In this document: positions 26,801 to 35,051 of the stretch, in pieces
How the letters are laid out: each line of letters opens with the position of its first letter
How positions within the stretch are numbered: position 1 is the stretch's first letter
Assembly: GCA_026126105.1 (NCBI GenBank)
Contig: JAHCJV010000001.1
Location: forward strand, 1 to 64,000
DNA length: 64,000 bases
From: Enhydrobacter sp.
GTDB lineage: Bacteria; Pseudomonadota; Alphaproteobacteria; Reyranellales; Reyranellaceae
Direction: 5' to 3'
Translations under genes and position numbers: made by a program
Notes under the pieces: generated by a model
The model's input: the letters and a program-made list of their open reading frames with translations, nothing else
Database searches by the model: none
What the model was told of the DNA's origin: nothing

Positions 26801-27788
26801 CATGTGGGGCGGCGCAGGCAACGACGTCTACATCGTCGACATCCTCGCCCACTGGTTCGTCCTCGCCGACCGGGTATCGGAGGAGACCGTGGCCGGCATC
26901 GACGACGGCGGGACCGACCGGGTCGAGTCTTCCGTCAGCTTCGCCCTCGGTGCCTTCTTCGAGAACCTCACGCTCACCGGCGCCAATGCGATCGACGGCA
27001 CCGGCAATGGCTTGGCCAACGTCCTCGTCGGCAACGGCGCGGCCAACGTGCTGATGGGCGGCGGCGGCGCCGACACCCTGACCGGCGGCGGCGGCGCCGA
27101 CACGCTGGACGGCGGCGAAAGCGGCGACACCTACAACGTCGACACCCTCGACATCATCGAGGACAGCGGCACCACCGGCACCGACATCGCCATCGTGACC
27201 AGCAACTACACGCTGGCGCCGACCAGCGGCATCGAGCACCTGCGCGCCCGCGAGGGCACCACCTCGAACTACAACCTGACCGGCAACGAGCTGGTCAATC
27301 GCCTGACCGGCAACGACGGCGACAACACGCTGCGCGGGCTGGGTGCCGACGACACGATGAGTGGCGGCAACGGCAACGACAAGCTCGAGGGCGGCCTCGG
27401 CCGCGACAGCATGACCGGCAACGCCGGCAGCGACACCTTCATCTTCAAGGCGGGCGACAGCCCGTCGACGGTCTCGCCTGCGGCGTACGACACCATCGCC
27501 GACTTCGTGACCGGGTCCGACAAGATCGACCTCTACACGATCGGCGGCGGCGGCCTGCCGCTGGCCGCCTATGTCGAGACGACGACGGTGGCCGGCAACT
27601 TCGCCGGCGCCGCGAGCGCGGCGACCACCGCCATGGCCAGCGGCCTGCACTCGGTCGTGTTCGTCGCGGGCGCGACCGACGGCTGGCTGTTCTGGAACAC
27701 CGACGCCAACCTCACGACCCACGAGCAGGCCGCCCGCCTGGTCGGCCTCAACACCGTCGGCGCCTTCCAGCATGGCGACTTGATGTAG
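23856..27788 (+). CDS. Large RTX (hemolysin-type calcium-binding) repeat protein
   Basis: 1310 residues from a GTG start. No N-terminal signal peptide, as expected for type I secretion. Dozens of GGxGxDxL nonapeptides occur in blocks at about residues 15-140, 280-330, 375-420, 465-510, 530-650, 940-1000 and 1060-1200. Interspersed modules read ASYAGASAGVTVSLA..ENLTGS. Residues about 680-920 hold VCBS/cadherin-like domains (FTYQVTDAKGLVDTAQLDLTITGANDAPVV). The C-terminus (FIFKAGDSPSTVSP..ADFVTGSDKIDLYTI) matches an M10/serralysin-type C-terminal secretion region. No catalytic domain is seen, so an adhesin or surface-layer role is most likely. No type I exporter genes are nearby. Confidence 0.88.
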   Translation: MANIYGTSGADTLDGGNDNDSIYGYASAEGPGSDTGNDTLNGGGGGDVIVGDGGDDTLNGGAGGDYLFGGEGNDTLDVGADGGWAYGEAGNDTLISSSFAGILHGGDGDDTISGTAFGVQMYGDAGNDLITGGAYDDDIEGGDGNDVINTGDSDGSSFLGYDVADGGNGDDIIIGGAGSQQFYGGAGNNTLSGGADNDYLHSGGDYVSAEEFGHAVDAIDGGTGTDLAYINRWRLMTAFTLDLSAGPDVQATASDGTTVIGVENFHITGGYAADWITVGAGADTLYGEYGDDTLSGGAGNDVLVGGNENDTLEGGDGDDALYGGNGIDMASYAGAGAGVTVSLAITTTQNTIGAGRDFLQTIENLTGSAFDDVLTGSTANNVLLGGDGDDTLNGGAGNDALDGGAGVDTASYAGASAGVTVSLALSGAQNTGVAGTDALSHIENLTGSSFADTLTGNSGDNVLMGGAGGDALNGGEGSDTASYATSTAGVTVNLATGTAFGGHAAGDTLSSIENLTGSASADVLTGNSGDNVLNGGAGDDTLDGGDGIDTASYAGATAGLTVNLGTAGPQNTGGAGTDTLSNFENLTGSASADVLTGNSGDNVLNGGAGDDTLVGGGGNDTLIGGDGNDTAVIHATWIETIISEDPAGTFHLVVGADTITATGVEQFQLNDGTFSAAGILGDAPIGVDDSDTSLVEAGAVSAGNAGTSGNLLANDNDADAALGDTLTVTGIRTGTEFAVGGSLMGVDVGTMVYGLYGMLTLNPDGSWSYALNNYDDRTQALGEGETGVETFTYQVTDAKGLVDTAQLDLTITGANDAPVVSGDSGYVSRGGAASLASILLSNDSDVDGDALLVGNVSGATGGSVSLDGNGDVLFTATSDPLVTSGGFDYLVSDGSIFGASAHVTLEFVTTNGKKNVVTAPTLAGQVSWIDGLGGNDVLTGGAGQDWLLGDLGNDKLYGGSHNDVLYGGTGDDRLDGGLWGDSMWGGAGNDVYIVDILAHWFVLADRVSEETVAGIDDGGTDRVESSVSFALGAFFENLTLTGANAIDGTGNGLANVLVGNGAANVLMGGGGADTLTGGGGADTLDGGESGDTYNVDTLDIIEDSGTTGTDIAIVTSNYTLAPTSGIEHLRAREGTTSNYNLTGNELVNRLTGNDGDNTLRGLGADDTMSGGNGNDKLEGGLGRDSMTGNAGSDTFIFKAGDSPSTVSPAAYDTIADFVTGSDKIDLYTIGGGGLPLAAYVETTTVAGNFAGAASAATTAMASGLHSVVFVAGATDGWLFWNTDANLTTHEQAARLVGLNTVGAFQHGDLM
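25392..25695 (+). repeat. Near-identical internal duplication in the RTX gene
   Basis: Segments 25392-25482 and 25605-25695 are 91 bases each with only two synonymous differences, offset by 213 bases. They encode the same run (ENLTGSASADVLTG, then NSGDNVLNGGAGDDTL). Neighbouring modules encode similar protein but differ much more in DNA. This points to a recent unit duplication or gene conversion. Confidence 0.8.
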
Positions 27789-27839
27789 AGCCTCACCTTT
27801 TGGCGGCGCATCTGCAGATCCGTCGCGCGCGATCGGCGG

Positions 27840-28541
27840 TCAGATGTAGGTGCAGCTCACCGTGCCGCAGCCGTCGACGAAGCCCGACAGCGTGTCGCCC
27901 TTGATCACGGCTGCGACGCCGTCGGGCGTTCCGGAGTAGATCAGGTCGCCGGCGGCAAGGGTCACGAGGCCGGACAGATACGAGATCGTCTCCGGCACAC
28001 TCCAGATCAGCGCGCCGAGATCGGATTTCTGGCGCGTCTTGCCGTTCACGTCGAGCTGGATGGTGCCTTTGGCCGGATGGCCGACCTGAGCCACCGGGTA
28101 AATCTCGCCGATCGGCGCAGACTGGTCGAAGCCCTTGCCCATGTCCCACGGGCGGCCCATGTCCTTTGCTTGGTTCTGCAGGTCGCGGCGCGTCATGTCC
28201 AGGCCGACGCCGTAGCCGAAGACGTGCTCCAGCGCCTTGTCGACCGGGATCTCCGCGCCGCCAGATTTCATTGCGACGACCAGTTCCATCTCGTGATGCA
28301 GGTTCCTGGTTGCCGGAGGGTAGGGGATCCTGGTTGGATTCCTGGGGTCGGCGCAGATCACGATGGCATCGGCCGGCTTGCTGAAGAAGAATGGCGGCTC
28401 GCGATCCGGATCGTGGCCCATCTCCCGGGCGTGAGCGGCGTAATTGCGGCCCACGCAGAAGATGCGGCGCACCGGAAACAGATCGGATGTCCCATGGACC
28501 GGAACGCCGACTATCGGCGGTGCCTTGACGACGTAGCCCAT
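27840..28541 (-). CDS. Fumarylacetoacetate hydrolase family protein
   Basis: 233 residues with the FAH fold: [17 protein letters not shown] near the N-terminus, [13 protein letters not shown], and then the metal-binding stretch [15 protein letters not shown] with the Glu pair. [28 protein letters not shown] and [16 protein letters not shown] are all standard. This size and pattern match acylpyruvase/FAHD1-like or oxaloacetate decarboxylase-like enzymes rather than full fumarylacetoacetase. The exact substrate is not deducible. It is convergent with the RTX gene. Confidence 0.88.
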   Translation of the reverse strand: MGYVVKAPPIVGVPVHGTSDLFPVRRIFCVGRNYAAHAREMGHDPDREPPFFFSKPADAIVICADPRNPTRIPYPPATRNLHHEMELVVAMKSGGAEIPVDKALEHVFGYGVGLDMTRRDLQNQAKDMGRPWDMGKGFDQSAPIGEIYPVAQVGHPAKGTIQLDVNGKTRQKSDLGALIWSVPETISYLSGLVTLAAGDLIYSGTPDGVAAVIKGDTLSGFVDGCGTVSCTYI

Positions 28542-28593
28542 CGCTTTCTCCCTCTCGCGCGCGCCTTTATGAAGGCGCCAGGAGCCCGATTCA

Positions 28594-29199
28594 ATGTCCG
28601 ATCCCGACCTCCTTACCGTTCAGGCGGACTCCGTCGATTCGAGCCTGGGCTGGGCGAGGCTGGGCGAGCGCCGATGGCGCTGCACGATCGGCGCGGGCGG
28701 GGCGCGCGAGGACAAGGTCGAGGGCGACGCCGCGACGCCGGTCGGCACTTTCCCCCTTCGCCGTCTCTATTTCCGCAACGATCGGCTCGTCCTGCCCGCC
28801 GTCCATCTGCCGGCTCGACCGATCAGCGAGCACGACGGCTGGTGCGACGATCCGCGCTCGCCCTCCTATAACCGCCTGGTCCGAATCCCTAATGCCTGGA
28901 GCCACGAGAGACTGTGGCGCGACGACGGGCTGTACGACCTGCTGGTGGTGGTCGGCTACAACGACGACCCGCCTGAAGGCGAATGGGGCAGTGCCATCTT
29001 CCTGCATATCGCCCGCGAGGACATGAGCGCGACTCAGGGCTGCGTTGCCTTCGCACGCTCGGACCTGCTCGAGCTGGTGCCACTGCTGACGCCGCAGACC
29101 AAGCTGCGCGTCCTCGGTTTGTCGGCCGCCGAGGTCAAACCGTCCGAAGGTGAAGACGACATGCAGCAGTTCGAAGACTTCGACGAGAAGGACTGGTAG
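28594..29199 (+). CDS. L,D-transpeptidase-fold (YkuD) protein without signal peptide
   Basis: 201 residues, ribosome site CCAGGAG 10 bases before the ATG. The YkuD catalytic motif is present as [18 protein letters not shown], with His138 and Cys150. [13 protein letters not shown] and VVGYNDDP also fit. Known L,D-transpeptidases act in the periplasm, yet no signal peptide or membrane helix is visible here. Either it is exported by another route or it has another role. The C-terminal tail is acidic ([18 protein letters not shown]). It is convergent with hrcA. Confidence 0.8.
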   Translation: MSDPDLLTVQADSVDSSLGWARLGERRWRCTIGAGGAREDKVEGDAATPVGTFPLRRLYFRNDRLVLPAVHLPARPISEHDGWCDDPRSPSYNRLVRIPNAWSHERLWRDDGLYDLLVVVGYNDDPPEGEWGSAIFLHIAREDMSATQGCVAFARSDLLELVPLLTPQTKLRVLGLSAAEVKPSEGEDDMQQFEDFDEKDW

Positions 29200-29219
29200 G
29201 CGGCGTCAGGATGCGTGCG

Positions 29220-30323
29220 TCAGCCGACCATTCGCCCGATGGTGCGGGCGGTGTAGTCGACCAGCGGGATTATCCGGGCGTAGTTCAGGCGGGTCGGGCC
29301 GATCACGCCGATGGCTCCCAGGATTCGCTCCTGCGAATCGCGGAACGGCGCCACCACCATCGAGCAGCCGGTGTTGGCGAACAGCGGATTGTCGGCACCG
29401 ATGAAGATCTGCACGCCGGCCGCGCCGTTGGCGAGCTCGAGGAGCCGGGCAAAACTCTCGCCGCGCTCGAGCGCATCGAACAGCACGCGCACCCGCTCCA
29501 GGTCGCTGATCGCCGTGATGTCTTCGAGAAGACGAGCCTGGCCGCGGACGATCAACGCCCCACCAGGCTCCCCCGCCCAGGTCGCCAGTCCGGACTCGAT
29601 CACCCGTGCGGTAAGATCATTCAGCTCGGCGCGCTTCAGCTTGATGTCCTCGAGGATGAGCCGCCGCGCGTCCTCGAAGGTGCGGCCCGAGAGCCGCGCA
29701 TTGAGGTAGTTGCTGGCCTCCGTCAGCGCCGAGACGGGCATGCCGATCGGCGTGTCGATGATCCGGTTCTCGACCTGGCCCGACTGGGTGACGGTGACCA
29801 CCAGGGCGCGGCCCGGCCCCAGATTCACGAACTCGATGTGCTTCAGCGGCTGCTCGGTCTTGGGTGCCATGACCACGCTCGCGCAGCGCGACAGGCCGGA
29901 GAGAAGGCTGGTCGCCTGCTCGAGTGCCTCGTTCATGCTGCGGCCGGCGGCGGTGCAGCGCGCCTCGATGCTCTCGCGCTCGTCCTCTGAAACATTACCC
30001 ACTTCGAGCAGGCCGTTGACGAAAAGTCTCAACCCTGCATCCGTCGGCAGCCGGCCCGCCGACGTATGCGGCGCGTAGAGAAGGCCGGCATCCTGCAGGT
30101 CCGCCATGATGTTGCGGATCGTGGCCGGCGACAGCGTTTCGGCAATCTTGCGCGTCAGGGCACGCGAGCCGACCGGCTCCCCGGTTTCGACGTAGCTTTC
30201 GACAACAAGGCGCAGGACTTCGCGGGCTCGATCGTTCAGGGCGGTGATCGACGCGGCAGCCTGACGCTGACCCGACGAATCTGGCAAAGTGCCTATGGGC
30301 ATAGCGAGTCGATGAAGGGCCAT
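29220..30323 (-). CDS. hrcA: Heat-inducible transcription repressor HrcA
   Basis: Repressor of class I heat-shock genes that binds CIRCE operators. 367 residues; the N-terminal winged helix reads LNDRAREVLRLVVESYVETGEPVGSRALTR, then LSPATIRNIMADLQDAGLLYAPHTSAGRLPTDAGLR. The C-terminal GAF-like domain ends VIGPTRLNYARIIPLVDYTARTIGR, as in family members. The start is taken at 30323; an internal ATG at 30302 is possible and neither has a clear ribosome site. grpE, the usual partner, is not adjacent, and I saw no CIRCE element in the window. Confidence 0.94.
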   Translation of the reverse strand: MALHRLAMPIGTLPDSSGQRQAAASITALNDRAREVLRLVVESYVETGEPVGSRALTRKIAETLSPATIRNIMADLQDAGLLYAPHTSAGRLPTDAGLRLFVNGLLEVGNVSEDERESIEARCTAAGRSMNEALEQATSLLSGLSRCASVVMAPKTEQPLKHIEFVNLGPGRALVVTVTQSGQVENRIIDTPIGMPVSALTEASNYLNARLSGRTFEDARRLILEDIKLKRAELNDLTARVIESGLATWAGEPGGALIVRGQARLLEDITAISDLERVRVLFDALERGESFARLLELANGAAGVQIFIGADNPLFANTGCSMVVAPFRDSQERILGAIGVIGPTRLNYARIIPLVDYTARTIGRMVG

Positions 30324-30400
30324 GACAAAATCTAGGAATTGCAGTGCGCCCGGTCAACGCGTCACTCGTTCGTAAGCAAGACACCATAAAGTAGGACGGC

Positions 30401-30733
30401 GTGTTCCAGGGCTATCGATTCGAACATCCGAGGAAGGAGATGGTCGTCGAGGTCGGCGGCTGGTCCTATCTGTGGGCAGGCCTGTTCGGCGCCTTCTATG
30501 TCTGGCGGATGGGCTTCGGACGGCTATTCGCGAAAGCCATGGCGATCAATCTCGGCTATTTGACCTTCTTCATCGGGGTATGGGCGGCGACATCCTATGC
30601 GGTACCGCTCAGGATCCAGGCCGCCATTCTGCTGGCGATGATCCCCATTCTGATCATCAGCCAGGGCGTCACCATGATCCGGATGATCCGGGACGGTTAC
30701 CGTCACCGCGGCTGGATGGTGCGGCAAGGCTGA
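30401..30733 (+). CDS. Small inner membrane protein of unknown function
   Basis: 110 residues from a GTG at 30401 with AGGA 5 bases upstream. Two or three hydrophobic segments follow (WSYLWAGLFGAFYVWRMGF, AMAINLGYLTFFIGVWAATSY, IQAAILLAMIPILIISQGV). It ends in a basic tail (MIRDGYRHRGWMVRQG), likely cytoplasmic. No family was recognised. It lies between hrcA and rph, two genes that are usually direct neighbours in alphaproteobacteria. Confidence 0.7.
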   Translation: MFQGYRFEHPRKEMVVEVGGWSYLWAGLFGAFYVWRMGFGRLFAKAMAINLGYLTFFIGVWAATSYAVPLRIQAAILLAMIPILIISQGVTMIRMIRDGYRHRGWMVRQG

Positions 30734-30802
30734 CTGGGGCGCCGCTTGTCCCGTGCGGCGGACTTGGCCATAAGCGCCTGTCCCGCCCCCAGGAGACAGT
30801 CC

Positions 30803-31522
30803 ATGCGCCCTTCCGGCCGCGCCCCCGATCAGCTTCGCAAGATTTCGCTCGAACCCGGCTATTCGCGCCACGCCGAGGGCTCTTGCCTGGTTAAATTCGG
30901 CGACACCCACGTCCTGTGCACCGCCTCGGTCGACGAACGGGTGCCGCCCTGGATGCGCAACACCAACCGTGGCTGGGTGACGGCGGAGTACGGCATGCTG
31001 CCGCGTTCCACCCATACCCGTAGCGACCGCGAAGCCGCGCGCGGCAAGCAGTCGGGCCGCACCCAGGAGATCCAGCGCCTGATCGGCCGCTCGATGCGCG
31101 CTGTCGTGAGCCTCGCGGCGATGGGGGAGCGCCAGATCAACATCGATTGCGACGTGCTGCAGGCAGACGGCGGCACGCGCACGGCTGCCATCACCGGCTC
31201 CTGGGTTGCCCTGCATTTCGCGTTCGAATGGTTGATCAAGGAAGGCAAGCTCGCCATCAATCCGCTTACCGGGCAGGTTGCTGCCGTGTCGTGCGGTTTG
31301 TGGCAGGGCACGGCTGTGCTCGATCTCGACTATCCAGAGGATTCGAAGGCGGAGGCCGATGCCAATTTCGTCCTCACCGGCACCGGCGGGATCGTCGAGG
31401 TGCAGGGGACGGCGGAGAAGGAACCATTCAGCGAGGCCCAGTTCGTCGAGTTGATGGAGCTCGCCAAGAAGGGCGTCGTCGAGCTGACGCGGCTGCAGCG
31501 GCTGGCGATCGGCAAAGCCTGA
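30803..31522 (+). CDS. rph: Ribonuclease PH
   Basis: Phosphorolytic 3'-5' exoribonuclease that trims tRNA 3' ends. 239 residues from the ATG at 30803, which has AGGAGA upstream; a longer frame from 30746 lacks a site. Conserved blocks: [71 protein letters not shown] and a C-terminal [18 protein letters not shown]. Complete length for the family. Its stop overlaps the rdgB start (TGATG). Confidence 0.96.
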   Translation: MRPSGRAPDQLRKISLEPGYSRHAEGSCLVKFGDTHVLCTASVDERVPPWMRNTNRGWVTAEYGMLPRSTHTRSDREAARGKQSGRTQEIQRLIGRSMRAVVSLAAMGERQINIDCDVLQADGGTRTAAITGSWVALHFAFEWLIKEGKLAINPLTGQVAAVSCGLWQGTAVLDLDYPEDSKAEADANFVLTGTGGIVEVQGTAEKEPFSEAQFVELMELAKKGVVELTRLQRLAIGKA

Positions 31523-32136
31523 TGCCCCGTCGCTTCGTCCTGCCGAAGCTGATCGTGGCGACACACAACCGCGGCAAGGCCGGCGAGATCCGCACCATGC
31601 TGTCGGGCTTCGGCGTCGAGATCGTGTCCGCCGCAGAGCTCGGACTGCCCGCCCCGCCGGAAACCGGCACGACGTTCGAGACCAACGCCACCCTCAAGGC
31701 GCTGGCCGCGACCCGGGCCGGCAAGCTGCCGGCACTGGCCGACGATTCCGGCCTCAGCGTGCATGCGCTCGACGGCCAGCCCGGCGTCTACACCGCCGAC
31801 TGGGAAGGTCCGACGCGCGACGCAATGGTCGGCATGGAACGCATCCAGGACGAGTTTGCCCAGCGCGGCGTGCCGGACACCGACACCGCGCGGCGCGCGA
31901 CGTTTCATTGCGTGCTGGCGCTCGCGTGGCCGGACGAGCATGTCGAGCTGGTGCACGGCACGCTCGAAGGGCGCATCGTCTGGCCTCCTCGGGGCAGCGG
32001 CGGTCATGGCTACGATCCCTGCTTCCAGCCGCTCGGCGAGACGCGCAGCACGGCCGAGATGACGGCCGACGAGAAGAACGCCATCAGCCATCGCGGTCGT
32101 GCCTTCGCCAAGCTGGTCGAGGCCTGCTTTCGATGA
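31522..32136 (+). CDS. rdgB: dITP/XTP pyrophosphatase (RdgB/HAM1)
   Basis: Removes non-canonical purine triphosphates such as dITP and XTP. 204 residues: LIVATHNRGKAGEIRTML (substrate loop), GTTFETNATLKALAAT (catalytic Glu), LADDSGLSVHALDGQPGVYTA (catalytic Asp), GHGYDPCFQPLG and AEMTADEKNAISHRGRA. All HAM1 motifs are intact. It shares bases with rph upstream and overlaps hemW downstream, a common alphaproteobacterial order. Confidence 0.96.
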   Translation: MPRRFVLPKLIVATHNRGKAGEIRTMLSGFGVEIVSAAELGLPAPPETGTTFETNATLKALAATRAGKLPALADDSGLSVHALDGQPGVYTADWEGPTRDAMVGMERIQDEFAQRGVPDTDTARRATFHCVLALAWPDEHVELVHGTLEGRIVWPPRGSGGHGYDPCFQPLGETRSTAEMTADEKNAISHRGRAFAKLVEACFR

Positions 32137-33296
32137 CGGCACAGCGCCTGGATCCTTTGGGCGTCTATATCCATTGGCCATTCTGCAAATCGAAGTGCCC
32201 CTACTGCGACTTCAACAGCCACGTACGCGACGCCGTCGAGCAGACGCGCTGGCGAAGGGCGCTCCTGACAGAGCTCGAGCACGCTGCACGCGAGGCACCG
32301 GCGCGGCGAGTCGAGACGATCTTCTTCGGCGGCGGCACGCCCTCCCTGATGGAGCCGGAAACAGTCGGCGCCGTGATTGCGCGCACCCGCCAGCTCTGGG
32401 ACATGGCACCCGACGCGGAGATCACGCTCGAAGCCAACCCGACCTCGGTGGAGCGGAACAAGTTCGCGGACCTCGCGGGCGCCGGCGTGAATCGCGTGTC
32501 TCTCGGCGTCCAGGCTCTCGACCCCGACGCCCTCGCCTTCCTCGGACGTGAGCACTCCGCCGACGACGCGCTGGAGGCAATCGAGATCGCGCGCCGGAAC
32601 TTCCGGCGCTATTCCTTTGATTTGATCTACAGTCGACCCGGCCAGACACCGGACGCGTGGTCGGCGGAACTGGACCTCGCGCTGGCACTGGCCGGTGAGC
32701 ACCTGTCGCTCTATCAGCTCACGATCGAACGGGGCACGCGGTTCTATGCAGAGCACGGGCGAGGCGATTTCACGCTTCCGGGCGAGGAGGAAGCGGCCGA
32801 GATGTTCGAGCGCACCCAGCGGCGGCTCGAAGCCGCCGGCCTGCCCGCTTACGAGATTTCCAACCACGCGCGGCCGGGTACGGCGTGTCGCCATAATTTG
32901 ATCTACTGGCGGTATCAGGATTACGTCGGCATCGGACCCGGCGCGCATGGTCGGTTCGCCGAAGACGAGGCCAAACGCGCGACGCGACGGGCGAGCGGAC
33001 CGGAGAACTGGCTCGCAGCCGTCGAGCGCGAGGGCCATGGCACGGTCGAAAGCTCGGTCGTAACCGGGCATGATCGGGTGGAGGAGGCGTTGATAGTGGG
33101 TTTACGGCTGACCGACGGCATCGACCGCGCACTGTTCGCGTCTGTCACCGGCGCCGATCCCGTCGAGGCGCTGGGCGAGGCGAAGCTCGCGCCTCTGGTG
33201 CGAGCCGGCTTCGTCGAGGTCGACGCCACGCGTCTGGCTGCCACACCTGCGGGCCGTCAACGGTTGAATGCCTTGCTGGAGCGTCTGATCGCATGA
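32133..33296 (+). CDS. hemW: Radical SAM heme chaperone HemW
   Basis: 387 residues; the start ATG overlaps the rdgB stop. The radical SAM cluster motif CKSKCPYCDF (CxxxCxxC) lies near residues 19-28 after LGVYIHWPF. ETIFFGGGTPSLM and LEANPTSVERNKFADLAGAGVNRVSLGVQAL are standard, as is the C-terminal HemN-like domain (LPAYEISNHARPGTACRHNLIYW). CxxxCxxCxF followed by Asp rather than Cys fits HemW more than HemN, pointing to heme handling rather than coproporphyrinogen oxidation. Confidence 0.92.
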   Translation: MTAQRLDPLGVYIHWPFCKSKCPYCDFNSHVRDAVEQTRWRRALLTELEHAAREAPARRVETIFFGGGTPSLMEPETVGAVIARTRQLWDMAPDAEITLEANPTSVERNKFADLAGAGVNRVSLGVQALDPDALAFLGREHSADDALEAIEIARRNFRRYSFDLIYSRPGQTPDAWSAELDLALALAGEHLSLYQLTIERGTRFYAEHGRGDFTLPGEEEAAEMFERTQRRLEAAGLPAYEISNHARPGTACRHNLIYWRYQDYVGIGPGAHGRFAEDEAKRATRRASGPENWLAAVEREGHGTVESSVVTGHDRVEEALIVGLRLTDGIDRALFASVTGADPVEALGEAKLAPLVRAGFVEVDATRLAATPAGRQRLNALLERLIA

Positions 33297-34141
33297 GGCT
33301 GGTCGCTCTTGTCGTCACGACGGTGGCGCTTGCAGCAAGCGCCGCAGCCCAGCCGCAGCAACAGCACCCGGCCAAGCCCGCACCGCGCGCCGCGCCGCAG
33401 CCGGCCAAGCCGCCCGCGCCGAAGTCGCCTTTCCCACCTCCCGCCTTCAAGATCACCGTCGCCACCGAGGGCGCCTATCCGCCGTTCAACTATCTTGACC
33501 GCAAAGGCCTCCCCGCAGGCTTCGAGATGGAGCTGGCGCAGGATGCCTGCCAACGCATGAAAGCGGAGTGCGAGTTCGTCGCCGCGAAATGGGACGACCT
33601 GGTGCCGGGCCTGATCGAGAAGAAGTTCGACATCGTCATGTCCTCGCTCGAGGTCACCAGCGAGCGACGCCGGCGGCTCGGCCTGTCGCGCCGCTACTAT
33701 CTTTCCCCTGGAGCCTTCATCGCCGCCAAGGGCCAGCCGTTCGACGGCCCGCCGTCGCTGCTGCGCAACAGGAAGATCGGCGTTCAGAAGGACTCGGCGC
33801 ACCTAGACTGGCTCGACAAGAGCTTCCGCCGCTCGGCGCAGATCAAACGATACGATACCGTAGCGGATGCGCTGAACGCGCTGGCGAGCGACGAGGTCGA
33901 CGCGGTTTTCGGCGACAAGGTGCAGCTCTGGCTCTGGTCCCAGAAACCGGAAGGCAAATGCTGCGAGGTGATGGGCCAGGATATCAAGGATACCCAGACA
34001 CTGGGCGTCGGCGTATCCGCGGGAATCCGCCGCGAGGACATCAAGCTGCGCGACGCCTTCAACAAGGCGCTCGGCGAGATGATGAGCGACGGGACCTACA
34101 AGAAGATCAGCGAAAAGTACTTCCCGTTCCCGATGAATTGA
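33293..34141 (+). CDS. Solitary extracellular solute-binding protein, family 3
   Basis: 282 residues. A signal peptide (MRLVALVVTTVALAASAAAQ) is followed by a Gln/Pro/Ala/Lys-rich linker of about 30 residues. The periplasmic binding fold then starts at FKITVATEGAYPPFNYLDRKGLPAGFEMELAQ. FDIVMSSLEVTSERRRRLGLSRRYY, VGVSAGIRREDIKLRDAFNKAL and DGTYKKISEKYF are typical of amino-acid binding proteins. No permease or ATPase gene is adjacent. It is coupled to hemW by an ATGA overlap, which is an unusual partner. Confidence 0.85.
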   Translation: MRLVALVVTTVALAASAAAQPQQQHPAKPAPRAAPQPAKPPAPKSPFPPPAFKITVATEGAYPPFNYLDRKGLPAGFEMELAQDACQRMKAECEFVAAKWDDLVPGLIEKKFDIVMSSLEVTSERRRRLGLSRRYYLSPGAFIAAKGQPFDGPPSLLRNRKIGVQKDSAHLDWLDKSFRRSAQIKRYDTVADALNALASDEVDAVFGDKVQLWLWSQKPEGKCCEVMGQDIKDTQTLGVGVSAGIRREDIKLRDAFNKALGEMMSDGTYKKISEKYFPFPMN

Positions 34142-34196
34142 TCGTCGCCGGTACGCCAGCGCAGGCGCCCTTCGACGAGGATACCGAACGAGGCGG

Positions 34197-34853
34197 CTAT
34201 GCTGCGTTGATCGCTGTGAAGGCCTCGAACGCATCCTCCACCAGGCTGACGTGATGCAGCATCGCGCTGTGCGCGCCGGCGGCGTCGCCCGCAAGGATCG
34301 CACGCACGACGGCATCGTGTTCCTGGTTCGAGCGCATCAGGCGGCCTTCCACCCGGAACTGGGCGCGGCGGAACGGTCCGACCCGGCGGCGCAGGCTCAT
34401 CGCGAACTCGGCCAGGGACTCGTTGTGGGCACCGGCATAAATTGCCGAATGGAAGGCGATGTTGGCATTCGAATAGGCGTCCGGATTGCCGTTCGCCGCC
34501 AGCTCGGTCATCGCCTCGTGGCGTGCCTGCAATCGCCGTCGCTCTACCGGCGTCATGCTGAGAGCGCAAAGCCGGGCACAGGTTGCCTCCATCTCCGCCA
34601 TGGCTACGAACAGGCACTCGATCTGGGCCTGAGTCGCCTTCGAGACGACGGCGCCGCGCCGTGGGCGCATGTCGATCAGGCCACTGGTCGTGAGCTGGCG
34701 CAGCGCCTCTCTCACTGGCGTGCGCGAGACACCGTGCTGGTGGGCAAGGCTCACCTCATCGAGGTGCATACCCGGCTTGAACGTGCCATCGAGAATACCG
34801 TCGGCGATCGCGGTCGCCAGCTTTTCGGTAAGAGTCGGATTATCCGAAGACAT
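34197..34853 (-). CDS. GntR family transcriptional regulator, FCD (FadR-type) domain
   Basis: 218 residues from the ATG at 34853 with GGAG 4 bases upstream. The winged helix (LATAIADGILDGTFKPGMHLDEVSLAHQHGVSRTPVREALRQLTTSGLIDMRPRRGAVV) is followed by the all-helical FCD ligand domain. That domain carries metal-binding-type residues ANIAFHSAIY, HDAVVRAILAGDAAGAHSAMLHHV. It is transcribed divergently from the BMP-type transporter and amidohydrolase operon and probably controls it, responding to the imported compound or a breakdown product (inference from layout). Confidence 0.88.
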   Translation of the reverse strand: MSSDNPTLTEKLATAIADGILDGTFKPGMHLDEVSLAHQHGVSRTPVREALRQLTTSGLIDMRPRRGAVVSKATQAQIECLFVAMAEMEATCARLCALSMTPVERRRLQARHEAMTELAANGNPDAYSNANIAFHSAIYAGAHNESLAEFAMSLRRRVGPFRRAQFRVEGRLMRSNQEHDAVVRAILAGDAAGAHSAMLHHVSLVEDAFEAFTAINAA

Positions 34854-34861
34854 GATCTCCG

Positions 34862-34932
34862 ATGCATACAAGATAAATGCCAATGTCTTATTGATGCTCA
34901 AAAAGAATGCAATCTGCAGAAATTGCATACAA
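34862..34932. promoter_or_regulatory. Candidate FCD-regulator operators in the divergent promoter region
   Basis: TGCATACAA occurs twice in direct orientation, at 34863-34871 and 34924-34932, and ATGCAAT (34907-34913) mirrors ATTGCAT (34922-34928). FadR/FCD regulators commonly bind near-palindromes of the form TTGTATACAA, which TTGCATACAA resembles closely. The region is AT-rich compared with its surroundings and lies between the regulator and the transporter operon. Confidence 0.5.
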
Positions 34933-35051
34933 TCGGGCAGCGCAACCCCCGCATTTTGCCAGCAAATCCTGCCTTGGACCGCTGGCACACCGCTTGCTGA
35001 CCCACGGTGTGGGCCGCCACTCGGCGGGCAAGAATTCGCGGAGGAAGAGCA

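Noticed and set aside
28561..28578. Short hairpin GCGCCTT/AAGGCGC before the YkuD-fold gene
   Set aside because: It is only 7 pairs with no T-tract and overlaps the expected ribosome site region; not supportable as a riboswitch or terminator.
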